In this document: positions 26,558 through 37,544 of the stretch, piece by piece
How positions within the stretch are numbered: position 1 is the first letter of the stretch
Layout: every line of letters begins with the position of its first letter
Assembly: GCA_009869945.1 (NCBI GenBank)
Contig: WIXG01000197.1
Location: forward strand, 84,372-148,371
From: Mesaphorura yosii
Lineage: Eukaryota > Arthropoda > Collembola > Poduromorpha > Tullbergiidae
Direction: 5' to 3'
Length of the DNA: 64,000 bases
Program-made: the position numbers and the translations under genes
The notes under the pieces: generated by a model
What the model was told of the DNA's origin: nothing
What the model saw: the letters and a program-made list of their open reading frames with translations, nothing else
Databases searched by the model: none

Positions 26558-28122
26558 ATGGAAGGAAGCAAGAAAGAGGACGATACTTCAGAGGATGGAG
26601 CTCTAAGTGATAATGGCCTGGACGCATCAGAATATTCCGATTTCTCAAGCCGTGTAACCTCAAAAGAAAGTGTGCATGATAAGTCTGATAAGAAATACAA
26701 AAAGAAATTTAAGCTGTCGTTAAAGACGGCGAAATATGAGAATGAGGAGAAGGCTGATAAGAAACCTGCGGATGCAGAAAAGAGAGATGAGAAGAAGGCG
26801 AAGGATGATAAGAAAGTCGCTAAGGAAGAAAGGAAAGCATCGAAGAGAGAGAAGAAAACCTCAAAAGAAGAAAAAACAGCTACCAAGATCAAGAAAGAAG
26901 TTGTGAAGGCCGACAAAGTAGAAAAGGCAAACAAGAAAACAACTATGTCGTACAATACAGAAAAGTCAGATAAGAAAGCTCCTAAGGATGATAAGAATGC
27001 TGCAAAAGTCGGAAAGAAAGATACCAATGCCAACAAGCATTCTAGGCACGAAAAGAAGTCTTCAGCAGTGAATCCATTGAACAAGCCTCCAGCCCCTAAA
27101 GAGCCCAATCACCGTGGCGAAGAGAAGATGATGGGCGATCGATCTGGCGAAGAGGCGGATGGACAATATGAGACAGAAGAGTTGGGCGATCAGTATGATC
27201 ATCATCAGTCTGGAGAAGTACATATGAATGATGGCATCATGCCTGAAGATAAACTGAGCACTGATTTCTTAAACGAAGTTCCACCTCTTCATTCCTCAAT
27301 GTCCATCTCACGGCGAATTCGTACTGCCCACAGTTACCCGTTACCTTCGGAATCTCCTCGCCGTGTCCGATTTACTAAATCTGGTCACTACATCAACTCG
27401 TCTGATTCTGAGATGTCGCATTCTGACCAATCTGAAAATTCTTTCAGCTCCGGTGAGGAAGAAGAATTGGAAAAACTTGAAGAGGTACAACATTTTTTGC
27501 ATGTTCGTTGATTATTGAAATTGAACATACCGGGTAAAATCCCGGCATTCGACATGGGTGAATTTTTTGTGTCTAGGAACGTTCTGGAAGTTCGGGTTCG
27601 GAGAATCAGACTCAGAGCATTTCAGGGTTAAATCGGTCAAACGCTTCACTTCCGGCTTCAGAGTCTGGGATTACACCTCGAATCACACATTCCCGGACCA
27701 CCACAGCCAACGAACTTGCCATTCACCGAAGGGCGACGGCTCTCACACTCGCCGTTATGTTAATGACCTTGTTATCTTGCTCTGCGTCGCAGCTCCGAAT
27801 GCAGCTGGCTTATCCGCACAATCACTCCTACACCAACTTCGTCTATAGTCTCATAGGCACTTGCATCGCTTTTGAGGTATGGTATGGCTATTTGTCAAAA
27901 AGGGGAAGGGAATGATACGGAGCAATACAGTAGTCTGAACAATTGCAGATCTTATCTGGATTCATGTACATCTTCCTCTCGCGCTATGACTTTGCTGAGC
28001 ACATCGTTGAGCATGTTTACACCGCACTGATCTTCTGTCTCTTCGTCATTACCATCACCAGCCTTTTCACCGCGGCTTTCACTGCGGATGATAGCATCTG
28101 CAAAATGCTCAAAATTGACTAA
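26558..28122 (+). CDS. Ninjurin-domain membrane protein with long charged N-terminus
   Basis: Three exons (26558-27484, 27577-27876, 27949-28122) close the frame, giving 466 aa. Residues about 354-460 look like a ninjurin domain: a first hydrophobic helix ending MTLLSCSASQLRM (family: IALLxxNASQLK), then TNFVYSLIGTCIAFEILSGF and MYIFLSRYDF (family: VGVLLIFLVKYDL), then FVITITSLFTAAFTADD (family: VVNIFITAFG). Ninjurins are about 150-aa plasma membrane proteins that mediate adhesion and oligomerise to rupture membranes in lytic cell death. Here about 350 extra residues precede the domain: a Lys/Glu/Asp-rich section (about 45-185), then an acidic/His section, an RVRF motif at 269-272 (PP1-docking type) and a Ser/Glu-rich stretch. 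No signal peptide. The ninjurin assignment is by eye and moderately confident. Confidence 0.72.
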
Positions 28123-29859
28123 GCATAGTTACTGCGCCGTCAACGTCGCCTTCTTCAACCTGCTCGGAATCTGCGTCGAAACTCTTTACTAATGCCCCCC
28201 AGACAAACTCCACTTTTCAATCTGTCAATGTGTTTTTTCCACGGATTCCAATTCTAATCCGCCAGGAATAACTTGTCATGCTAAATGTAGAGCAAACTGT
28301 ACTAACTAAAGCAATAAACGCAACAATAAATGCATGAAATAATGAGTCATTCAAATTTTACATAAGATTAAGCTCAGGTAAAATATGGGGTTAAAAATAA
28401 GCGATATGCTCAAAAAACTTAAGACAAGAGAGAAAGACGTAATATAATTTAACTGAACGCTATTAACAACACCTACTATCACCATTGTAAGGTTTAATGT
28501 AGCGTGATTAAAGCGTCTTTGTGCTACAAACAAATCATCTCGCGAGATTAGCAATACTTTTTGTACTTCCATGAGACAGTTCTTTGAGGAATCGTTTATT
28601 TATCGGTCTATAAAACTTTGGACATCGTTACCGTCTTACTTAATAACCTTAACTCACTCTACGTCTAGTTCTAAGTTATTAATGAAGGACTGAATAATAT
28701 TACGTAGACAATTGGGATATGTAATGCAGTTTTTAAGTCCTTCTAAACTGTTCTATCGGTTAAGACTGGCCTGCCTATCACATTAACGGTTTAATAGACT
28801 TGTTATTCTTGTAGATCTATCCCATTAACAGAGCTTTGATCACGTTCGACAGCGATAAAGTATTTGACTGATTTGACGTTGTATAAGAACTCGAGCAATT
28901 GATTTTCCTGCATTTGAATACCGTACAAACCCTTGAACAAAGACCGGTAAACGCCTTACTCTTGTGCGCGTCAATTCAAACTCTATTCAAGCTTCTTCAT
29001 CCCCACAAAAGTAATAGGGAGTAACGAGTAAAAAATATCTAAACAGTATGTAAGAAATGTGTGTTAAATAGGTGATAAGATCGTCCAGAGGATTTCCTTA
29101 GACTCTGAAGAAGCCAAAAAACTAAGCTAAAATAAAGTCATCGTGTTTCGGTTCCATTCTACTACAATTGCACACCTTGGCCATATAGGCTGTCCTATTT
29201 CGCTGATTATTAACCACAAAAGGTGAGCACAAGCAACATTAAAGGTTGACTCCTACTTTGCGAGTGATTGGGGCTTCAATTTTAGTGACTTAGGCCGAAC
29301 CGATTAGGCTAGAACTTTTACCACACATAGTTCAAAATTTTTACTACCAAATTCCTTAAGGACGAAATCGTGCTTCTTCAAAAAGGTGTGACTTTGAATT
29401 TTTGAAAAAAATATGTTCTTCATTTAAAATTACACGGGTAGGGGATTTTTGCTGATTTCGGCCGGATAAACCTCTGAAACTCGATACTCAAATTAAGGCT
29501 CAGTTAAAGCTTTTTCGAATCAAGTCAGCCACCAAATTGTGCCCCTTTGAAAATCGTGAATTTTTTTGTCGAAAGGAAACGTATCGGAAGTCCAATATAA
29601 ATCATACGGGGGTACGTGAACGTGGTACGTACGGGATCCTCCAGCAGGTTGCTCAGCAACGGAGATAGCAACCCGCCTAACTGACTTGACCCAGTGATTT
29701 ACCATTAATTTAGGTAATTCAGGCCCAAATTATCCCCGTTGTAGGAAAAATCCTTTATTGAATTTATTATGAGCTGCCGGTGGATATCATAGCGTTCTGA
29801 AATTTCCTTTCCACCTGATATTGACGTGAAAATTAGCAGATCAGAGATACAGAACCAAT
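28123..29859. other. Intergenic region, no gene recognised
   Basis: About 1.7 kb between the ninjurin-like gene and the SAYP gene. An AATAAA at 28313-28318 probably ends the upstream gene. I found no coding signal or transposon termini in the rest; the last few hundred bases are the likely SAYP promoter. Confidence 0.55.
28313..28318 (+). terminator. AATAAA polyadenylation signal of the ninjurin-like gene
   Basis: A canonical hexamer about 190 bases past the stop codon at 28122; a second AATAAA follows a few bases later in the same AT-rich tail. Confidence 0.55.
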
Positions 29860-32800
29860 ATGGATTCGCAAGAAGGACTATCGAGGCCGAGGCAATCAGC
29901 GTCATCCGCTGCTGCAGCACTGAATCGACGTCGAGCATTTCTGCAAAACTTCACTCCGGCATTCAACATAGGACCTCAGGCTCAAAGAGGTCAAATGTCA
30001 AACGTTATGGCTGCAGCTAGCAGACAATCTGCTGCTGGAACTCTGGCACAGGCAACTGCAGTCGCGTTCTCTCCATATGTAGCCAGGAGAACCAAAATTG
30101 TGCCCGAAATGACGATGCACCATGAAGAAGACGAACCAATATATGGAGACCAATTAGATGAAGAAGAAATTGGAGAAAGCGAGCCTGATTTTGACGAGGA
30201 AGAAATAAATGATGAAGATGTTGGTCACGTGGAATTGGATGGAGTTGACATTGATGAAGTGGAAGAAGTTCAAGCAGAAGAGATAGACGACATGGAAGCT
30301 CTCGACGAGGAAGAGGAAATGGATATTCCAGTGCCGCATTACGACTCCAGATACGCCTCTCAAGATGAATACATGTATGATAATGAAGTGCTGGAGGAAG
30401 AATTTTCTGATGATGAGTTAGCATCATCATCGTTTGATCAAAGGAATCTTGCTGATATTCAAGGGGGAAGTTCTTCGTTCCCCATTAAATCCAAGAATTC
30501 TTCTCAGTGGAACGAATCTTCAAGTGCACAAGGAATTGGGAAAGAAAGAATGAGGGAAGACGACCAAGACGAACCCGAGGAGTGGATGTCAGATGAAGAA
30601 TTCGAAGAGTTGGATGAGGCTCCACCAACCGTAAGCAAAGCCCACCTACAGCTTCCATTGAGGCAAGCAGCCCCTGATACCACGCCTCAGAGACCCATGA
30701 AGGTTAAGCCAATTATAAGCCCGGATATTTGTGATGGAACAGTGTCCAGGTCATATCCAACAGTACCAACAGTGAGACAGCAGGTATTGAAATTGCTTAA
30801 TGACGATTCGGGTGAGGATAGCGACGATATTCGAGTAGAGGTGGACCCAATGCTGGAATGTATTAAAGGAACAAATGCAACATCTCAGCAAAGTAGCGCA
30901 ATTCCGGGCAGGACTATTCGTCTTTCGTTCGCGCACGCCTCGCCTTCGCCAGAGAAGAGGCCAAAGCGTGTCCCCATGCCTACACAAGAGGGGTCCGATG
31001 ACGATTCAAACGATTTCGGGGAGGACAGTAACGTAACTCCTGGCAGGCCTCCGATTCGTCTTTCATTCACGCAAGGGTCCTCGTCTTCGCCGGAGAAGCG
31101 GCCAAAGCGTTCCCTCCTCAAGCCTACGCAAGAGAAGTCCGGGGACGATTCAAACCATTCCGGGGAAGACAGTAACGTAACTCCTGCCAGGCTTCCGATT
31201 CGTCTTTCATTCACGCACGACTCCTCGTCTTCGCCGGAGAAGCGGCCAAAGCGTGCCCTCACGCCTACAAAAGAGAGGTCTGATGACGATTCAAACGACT
31301 ACGAGAATGACACAGCTGACACTCAAGAAGAAGATTCCCCGAAGAAGTCCAGAGTAAGTAGAGAGAGTACAACGAAAAGAAGGGTCGGGCGTCCTAAGAA
31401 ACCGGGAAAGTATGAAGGAAATGACGATGATGATTCACAAACCTTGGAATCAGCAGACGATTCAAAGGATGCGTTGGAAACTTCAAGAACCTCGACTGCG
31501 AGGGGAACAAGGCGCACGGCACGCGCCAGAAAACCAACAAAGCGATTCGTTATCAACTTTGGGGGGCGAAGCAGCTCAAGCTCGGCGAGTCCCCGCAAAG
31601 GTCAAGACAAAGGGACCGATGACAAAGACAGGAGTCTGACAATAACAGTCAGAAATGTTGGCGATGCAGTTCCACGAGGTCGTGGCAGCAATGGAAGAAC
31701 TAGAGGCAGACCAAAGGGTTCCACGGCAAAACTTCGTACACATGCCACAGCCTGCATGGGAAATATTGTTCAAGAGGTTATGAACAAAAGTACTGACGAT
31801 TTGGAAACCCAGTCGGGGCCACATTCAGACACGGAGGCTGACTCACAAGTCAAAGGTAGCATACCTTATTGGTTACATTGAAACAATGATTGACTTCATT
31901 TTGTTTCTTTTTCAGGACCAAAAATAAGTTCTCGTGGAGGACGCAGGGAACGAGCGCCAAAAGTGCCCAAAGAAAAGAACAACAGAGTCTCGAAGTCGAA
32001 GCTTCCCGATATTTTGGATGAAAATGCCATGATGGGTTACACCAAAACACGAGGTTAGACTTTTCCGAAAACGACTACGGTAGAAAGCCGTTGCAGACTT
32101 CATTCAGCCCCGAACTTCTGTCACTTCTTTTTTTAGATGAATTTGATAATTCAGTTGATGGCGAGTCCATCAATTTAGGGGACGACGATACGAGATTTAG
32201 TAATAGCAATAATATGAACTCGCCGGCTAATTCTAATTTGGATTCAACTGGCTTGAAAATTAAGAAACAGAAAAATGCGCCGACGTTCTTAGCAGAGAGG
32301 TTGGTCTCAACTCCTAGTTATAGTTGAATAATGGGAACCCATTCCTTCAGCAATCTTGTACTTGTGCAATGCGTTTTCAGAAAACCGGTGACAGCTGAAA
32401 CATTATTTGACTATTGGTGGACCCGAGACGGAAAGTCCGAGCGATTTGTACTACAGGAGCAAATCTCTGAATTTTTAGGAATAACTTCGTTTAAGCGAAA
32501 GTATCCGGATTTGAAAAGGAGGGTTGTTGATATGGAAGAAAGGATGTTTCTGCAGAAGGAGAAAGTTGTGACTGAAGTTCAATGTGATCTCGGACTCACA
32601 CCCTTATATTTCGACGATGTCATTCCCATCTTACGTCAAGACTTCCACTCGAAGTATTTGGAGCTGGAAGAAGTCTGGTCACAGAGAATGCAGTTGGAAT
32701 TGGAAAGAAAGAAAAATGAAACCAGACCAGTAGAGAGGTCGCCAATAAAAATGAGGCCTGAAGACGTGAGGAAGACCCTTCTTCTGTCAACAGCAGAATG

Positions 32801-34648
32801 GAACTCAGCCATGAACAGAGACCGGCAAATTCACCGAAGTCGTGCGATGGATCTCCAGACACTTACCATTCACGAACAAATAGGACGCACTCAAAAGTTC
32901 ATTTTACCACCAGAGAAGACTAAAGTCGGATATTTCCCAAAGCCCGTCCTGATTGGTCATTTTGTCGACGAGGACTGCATTCCAACGTAAGAAATATGGG
33001 AGGTTGCCAAATGTTTTCTCACCTCGTCCATTTTCTGCCATTCTTGTAATTTTAGGTGGACATCTGAGGAACTAAAGTATCTTCCGCTGAATACGCCTGT
33101 GTACGGACCTGTAGTCGAAAACACAGTTGGAGATTCGGAAGACAGCGAGTCGGACTCAGACGACTCATCAACGACAGATGATACAAGGTAGCGAAGGCTC
33201 GAGTTATAGAATTTTAATGGTTACGTATTTATGGGACTCAACATTTCACGAATTGTACATCCATTTAGTTCCAGCAGCGACCTCACAGGCAAACAGGAGC
33301 CTTCGTCTGATACGGATGACAATGCGAGTGCAACTGACAATGTAACCCCACTCGTTGTTGGTGGTGAAAACAACTTGGGAGGCCCGGAAGGAATGAATGT
33401 AGTTTGTAAATCTTGCAGCGGTGGAATCATGAACAACAAAGATGCCGTCCCTGAGATGATCATACATTGCACAAAATGCAAAGTCCCAAGTATGAAAACT
33501 TCGTCATTCTTAATGTCTTCGTGTTCGTTAGTCTCCCGAGATTTTTACGAAAATGTTTACGGTCAGGGTTCGACCATGGTATATACCACTGGTATATCAC
33601 AGTGGTAAATACCGTAAGTCCCTTATGGAAAATTGACTGAAAAGTGTGAAATACTGTGAAATACTATGAAACTCTAGCAAAATTGTCCCAAGTTATCAGG
33701 TGGCGCCCTAAAAAATATGAAAATCGCTACTTGAGACTGGCGGCATTTACCAGTTTTTCACAGTAATGTGCGGTGTATACCAGTATTTCACCGTGGTATG
33801 TGATATTCTCTAAAAAAATGTTATTTGTCGAACCCTGTTTACGGTTAACAGATCATCCATCTTGCTTGGAGTTGTCCCTGGATATGCTGCCATTTATTCT
33901 TAAGTACAATTGGCAGTGCACTGATTGCAAAAACTGCATTGAGTGCAATGACCCAGCAGATGAAGACAAGATGCTGTTCTGCGACTTGTGTGATAGAGGG
34001 TGAGAAATATTGACTGATTCAACCTTGCTCTGAAATAAAAGAGTTAGTAAGTTACGTCTATACCGAGATTTTTGAAATTGCAGGTATCACATTTACTGCG
34101 TTGGATTGAGAAAGGTTCCAACGGGTCGCTGGCACTGCCGAGTGTGTGCCGTGTGTTATTCATGCGGTGCAAAAACTCCTTCTGAAGAAGATCGGTTGGC
34201 AGAATGGTATCACGAGGTAAGCTTCATTATCATAGTTTTGACCCTCGCGTAGAGAAACATTACATTCATTGCAATTGCAAATTTTCATTGCAGTTCAAAA
34301 GAGGCGAGAAGAATTCAAAGTTTTATTTACACTCTCATTGCGTAAATTGTCACAAGCTGTTCAAGAAAGGACACTACTGCCCGTCTTGCCTGAAAGTGCA
34401 CCAAAAGTTTGATCGGAGCGATAAGTCTCTAACCGAATGTCGAACTTGTGAGAAATGGGTCCATGCAGGTAAGCTCCTACTTTTTTCTTAACCAAATACC
34501 AAGAACTAAATTTTGGTCTCGCAATTCAGAATGTGCCAAGTCGAAGCCCGTCACTTCAGGCACAATGTTTGGGTTCCGATGCGACGCCTGCGAAGCCGCA
34601 TTCAAGATAAGGACAAAGATTAGAACACCCTTTGGCTCATGTCCGTAA
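29860..34648 (+). CDS. SAYP/PHF10-type PBAP chromatin-remodelling subunit
   Basis: Orthologue of PHF10/BAF45a and fly SAYP (e(y)3), a subunit of the PBAF/PBAP SWI/SNF complex that links remodelling to transcription. Ten exons close the frame: 29860-31855, 31916-32053, 32137-32299, 32381-32986, 33056-33187, 33269-33489, 33852-33999, 34084-34216, 34294-34468, 34530-34648, giving 1276 aa (vertebrate PHF10 about 500; fly SAYP is also long). The N-terminus is acidic and disordered, with three 46-48-aa repeats (353-480) and AT-hooks GRPKK (510-514) and RGRPKG (615-620). The SAYP domain (about 767-890) contains TLFDYWWTRDGKSERFVLQE and ITSFKRKYPDLKRR. Two PHD fingers follow (about 1055-1150; CTDCKNCIECNDP, FCDLCDRGYHIYCVG), then a third Cys/His cluster (about 1190-1265). 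The last exon ends at TAA overlapping a possible GTAAGC donor, so a further 3' exon is possible. Confidence 0.94.
33556..33845. mobile_element. hAT-type MITE with target-site duplication in a SAYP intron
   Basis: The element proper (33564-33837, 274 bp) has perfect 11-bp terminal inverted repeats, CAGGGTTCGAC and GTCGAACCCTG. It is flanked by an 8-bp direct repeat TTTACGGT at 33556-33563 and 33838-33845. The 8-bp duplication and CAGGG termini are hallmarks of the hAT superfamily. It has no coding capacity, so it is a non-autonomous MITE. Inside it are several imperfect palindromic tracts around GGTATATACC and TTTCACAGT-like motifs. It sits in intron 6 of the SAYP gene; removing element plus one duplication leaves an 80-nt intron, the usual size here. 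The right target copy ends 6 bases before the splice acceptor. Confidence 0.93.
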
Positions 34649-35260
34649 GCTTTACTTCCCTTGGTATTGTTATGTTTTTTGTAATCACAACGAATCACAA
34701 GTACGGACACTTTTTATGCGAGCTCTGAAATTTAATTAGAATTTTTACGACGTGAATTATTATTTTGACTCTGATTGCAATTACATTGTAATTTTTAAAA
34801 AATATAGATAATGCATGTAATTTTGTATAAGTATATTTATAATGTAATTTATTATGCACGACCGATATTTTTTTCTTATTGATAAAACTTTTAAAAAGTT
34901 AAAAATACACCGTTATTGTTCATTTTCTTATGTTTATATATAAATGTGTACAATCATTATTGTGCATGTGCGAAATTATTTGTCGATGGAGTAAACAGAA
35001 CACATTGTTTGACTACAAAGATACTCAAAGTTCATTTCGCCGTACTTGCGCGCTCCTATTTACTTCTATACAGTGGAAATGGTATGGTTACGCTTGGCAA
35101 TATAGTTTTTTTTTCGACTACTTAAGTTTCTGGTAATTTTGGACAAGTGTTAATCACAATTTGGTTACATCGTCTCTTGGTAACAGAATGCAATGGAAAG
35201 ACGATCTTCAGTCTTAAAATAGCTACTCGTTTTAAATTACAAGGCAATGAGCTATTAAAA
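34649..35260. other. AT-rich gap between convergent SAYP and ApoL-like B genes
   Basis: About 600 bases, AT-rich, with no recognised gene. It contains the 3' ends of two convergent genes but no clear canonical AATAAA for the plus-strand gene. Confidence 0.5.
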
Positions 35261-36531
35261 TTAAAGGTGATCTTCCATAAGATCGAGCATACTCATCCAC
35301 TCTTCCTCGCTTTCCTTGAGCGCCTCAATAATGGTTTTTAAATGAGGAACGAGAGGATGATCATTCTTCCAATTGCGTACTATGCTGACGATATCCACGA
35401 CGGTGAATGCGACTCCCACCACAACTCCGACGCCCTGCAGCACACCTTGCCCAATCATTGTCCCTGTCTTGAAGAAGATGTTGACCACCTTGTCAATTGG
35501 GGTCACGCTCATGACGATCCGTCCAACCCCTGCTGAGGCACCAACGATTCCACCTGCCAACTTTATATTTGCTTGTGAGTCCAAGCTACAGTCGGTAGTC
35601 GTCGCGTTCAGAGTCTTGTCAGCACCGACAATTTTCGAACTAATGAGTCGAGCCTCGTCTTCGACATCAGTATCAGAGGAGAGATTAATGTTGTTGTTCT
35701 TAATGCAACGGAATACTTCTACAACAGCCACTTCCTTGTCGTAGCCCCACTCAACCAGCTTGTGTACAATGCAATTGATGCTTGTTGTAAATTTCCCAAG
35801 CTCCAAAGCCATTGCGTTCCGTTCGTCTTGCAATACTTTGAGAATATTTTCGTACTTCTTAGTTATGACTGCGTCGGCAATATCAGATCCTGCACTTGTC
35901 AAAGCACCCGAAACCGCACAGGTGCCCCCAAAAATTGTAGCTGGTACTAAAGACAATCTGTTAAAGAGTTGTCGGCTTTAAAATTTAAACTAAACTTGCA
36001 TTCTCAGTATAAAATCGTATGTACCCCAGTGTAAAAGGTGCAGCGATTACACAGCCAATCAAAACTCCTGTTCCGACACCAGCCACCGAGACTCCGGTAG
36101 TTTTAGCTGAAACCAAACACGTCAAACGACTTTCGACCTATGTCTTCAATAGGAAATAGGAAATAGCTGCATTTACCTATCAGTAAATTTTTTCGATGCT
36201 TCTCAATCTGCTCGATCATTTCATTCATTTTCCCAAGTAATTCTCGATCTTTCTCAAGCAGGAGTTTCAATACTTGAATAAATGTCAGTGGAGTGGGTTC
36301 TTCTACTGCCTCGCTCAAGTTGGTTATTACCAGGTTCGTCAGATTTTCGTCTAGGTTTTCAGTGCTGGATGAGAGAGTTGAGGATTTCGGGTCCAGAAGA
36401 CCGATTTCTTTTTGCATGAAGGGAAACGCGGAGAAAGAATTTTCATCTTCAAACTCTTCTTCGGTGTCATCATCGTCTTCAAATGTGATCGAAATTAGTT
36501 CGTCGGGAAGCTGGATTTTTCGCTTCTCCAT
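35261..36531 (-). CDS. Apolipoprotein-L-like protein B
   Basis: Second ApoL-like gene. Three exons (36177-36531, 36025-36106, 35261-35957) close the frame, giving 377 aa, nearly the length of the copy at 12993-14217 (379 aa). An acidic N-terminus (EDDDDTEEEFEDE) and a coiled segment (EMIEQIEKHRKNLL) precede a Gly/Ala-rich hydrophobic hairpin (about 120-165) containing TGVLIGCVIAAPFTLG and PATIFGGTCAVSG, the ApoL-type APFTxG signature. The C-terminal segment (VGVVVGVAFTVVDIVSIVRNWKNDHPL, written here only as a landmark: VVDIVSIVRNWKN) matches the other copy (VIDVALLIRDWKN). The hairpin is split by an extra intron. No signal peptide. The start is placed at the MEKRK Met; the frame is open a little further upstream. 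Function unknown. Confidence 0.78.
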
Positions 36532-37544
36532 TCTGTAGTTCGAAGGCAGTGAAGATACTGATACGCTTGATTTTGTACAGCTGCATAAAGGCACCAGAAT
36601 TTAATTTGACCTGAAAATAATTAGTATAGTCAAATGAGGTTCATCTTACACTGCCGGAATGAGATCAGTTACTTAAGCAAATCAGCATTAGCTGCAATAC
36701 TTCAGTAGCTGTGATGAATCTTGCGTCGCAGCAGTGACCAATTGAAGATAAGGAGTGTGAACTTGAAAGGAAGAATGCACGACCAAAAGTGTTAAGGCAC
36801 TTGGTTTCGTTTGGGTTGGAAGACACTTTGAATTCCGAACACTGACTTTCGTATAGTACTAACTGTAATAAACGTGCAGTATCTAACAATGACTCATGTT
36901 CGGTCGCATTACTACGTCAGGAGTGATAAGGATAACACACTGCGTAGTACTACTTGAGACGTTGCAATTTTGAATACTGATAAACCCTTCCGCGGTCAAC
37001 CAGCCAGCAATAAAAACGTCACTGTGAAAATGATGCAGACTGAAAGAAAAGTAGCGCTTGCAACTGGGGGCGAAGAGTCTTGCTCTGGCGAAATTAGCGA
37101 ATGTCACCATAAATTATGTGAAATTGCAGCTGTTGAGCAGTTGAACTGTTATTGAAAGTCAAAATAAATGAAAGGAACAGAGAACCATGAACGAGTTTAG
37201 TGTTTGTGGTTGAGCGAATTTGAGACTGAAAACGAAAGACCGTGACCGACTTGAATCTGCAACAAATAAATTCTGCTTCACGCTACCCCAAAAGAAATTG
37301 CAATTGGCAACGCACGATGCACAGCACAAGAAAATGTGGGCTTTACAACAGTCTCAACTCAAATTCATGTACTCTCATTTTTAATATGGTTCATAGTAAG
37401 CTAAATTAATCCAACAAATAAATAAATGTGAACATGTAAAGGGTAACTAATTTTGCATTGCATTGACAAATATGACGACATAGATTTTACGTGACTAATA
37501 ATAACGCTAATGGAAATGATGTAATACGTAACACATTTATTCGA
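36532..37544. other. Intergenic region, no gene recognised
   Basis: About 1 kb between the 5' end of ApoL-like B and the 3' end of the next minus-strand gene. No convincing ORF, repeat or RNA gene was seen. Confidence 0.5.

Noticed and set aside
26545-27108. 187-codon minus-strand ORF rich in Phe, Leu and Ser
   Set aside because: It is the antisense of the Lys-rich exon of the ninjurin-like gene; the AAG/GAA codon bias creates a long complementary frame.
35373-35981. Plus-strand ORFs over ApoL-like B
   Set aside because: Antisense shadows of the minus-strand exon 35261-35957.
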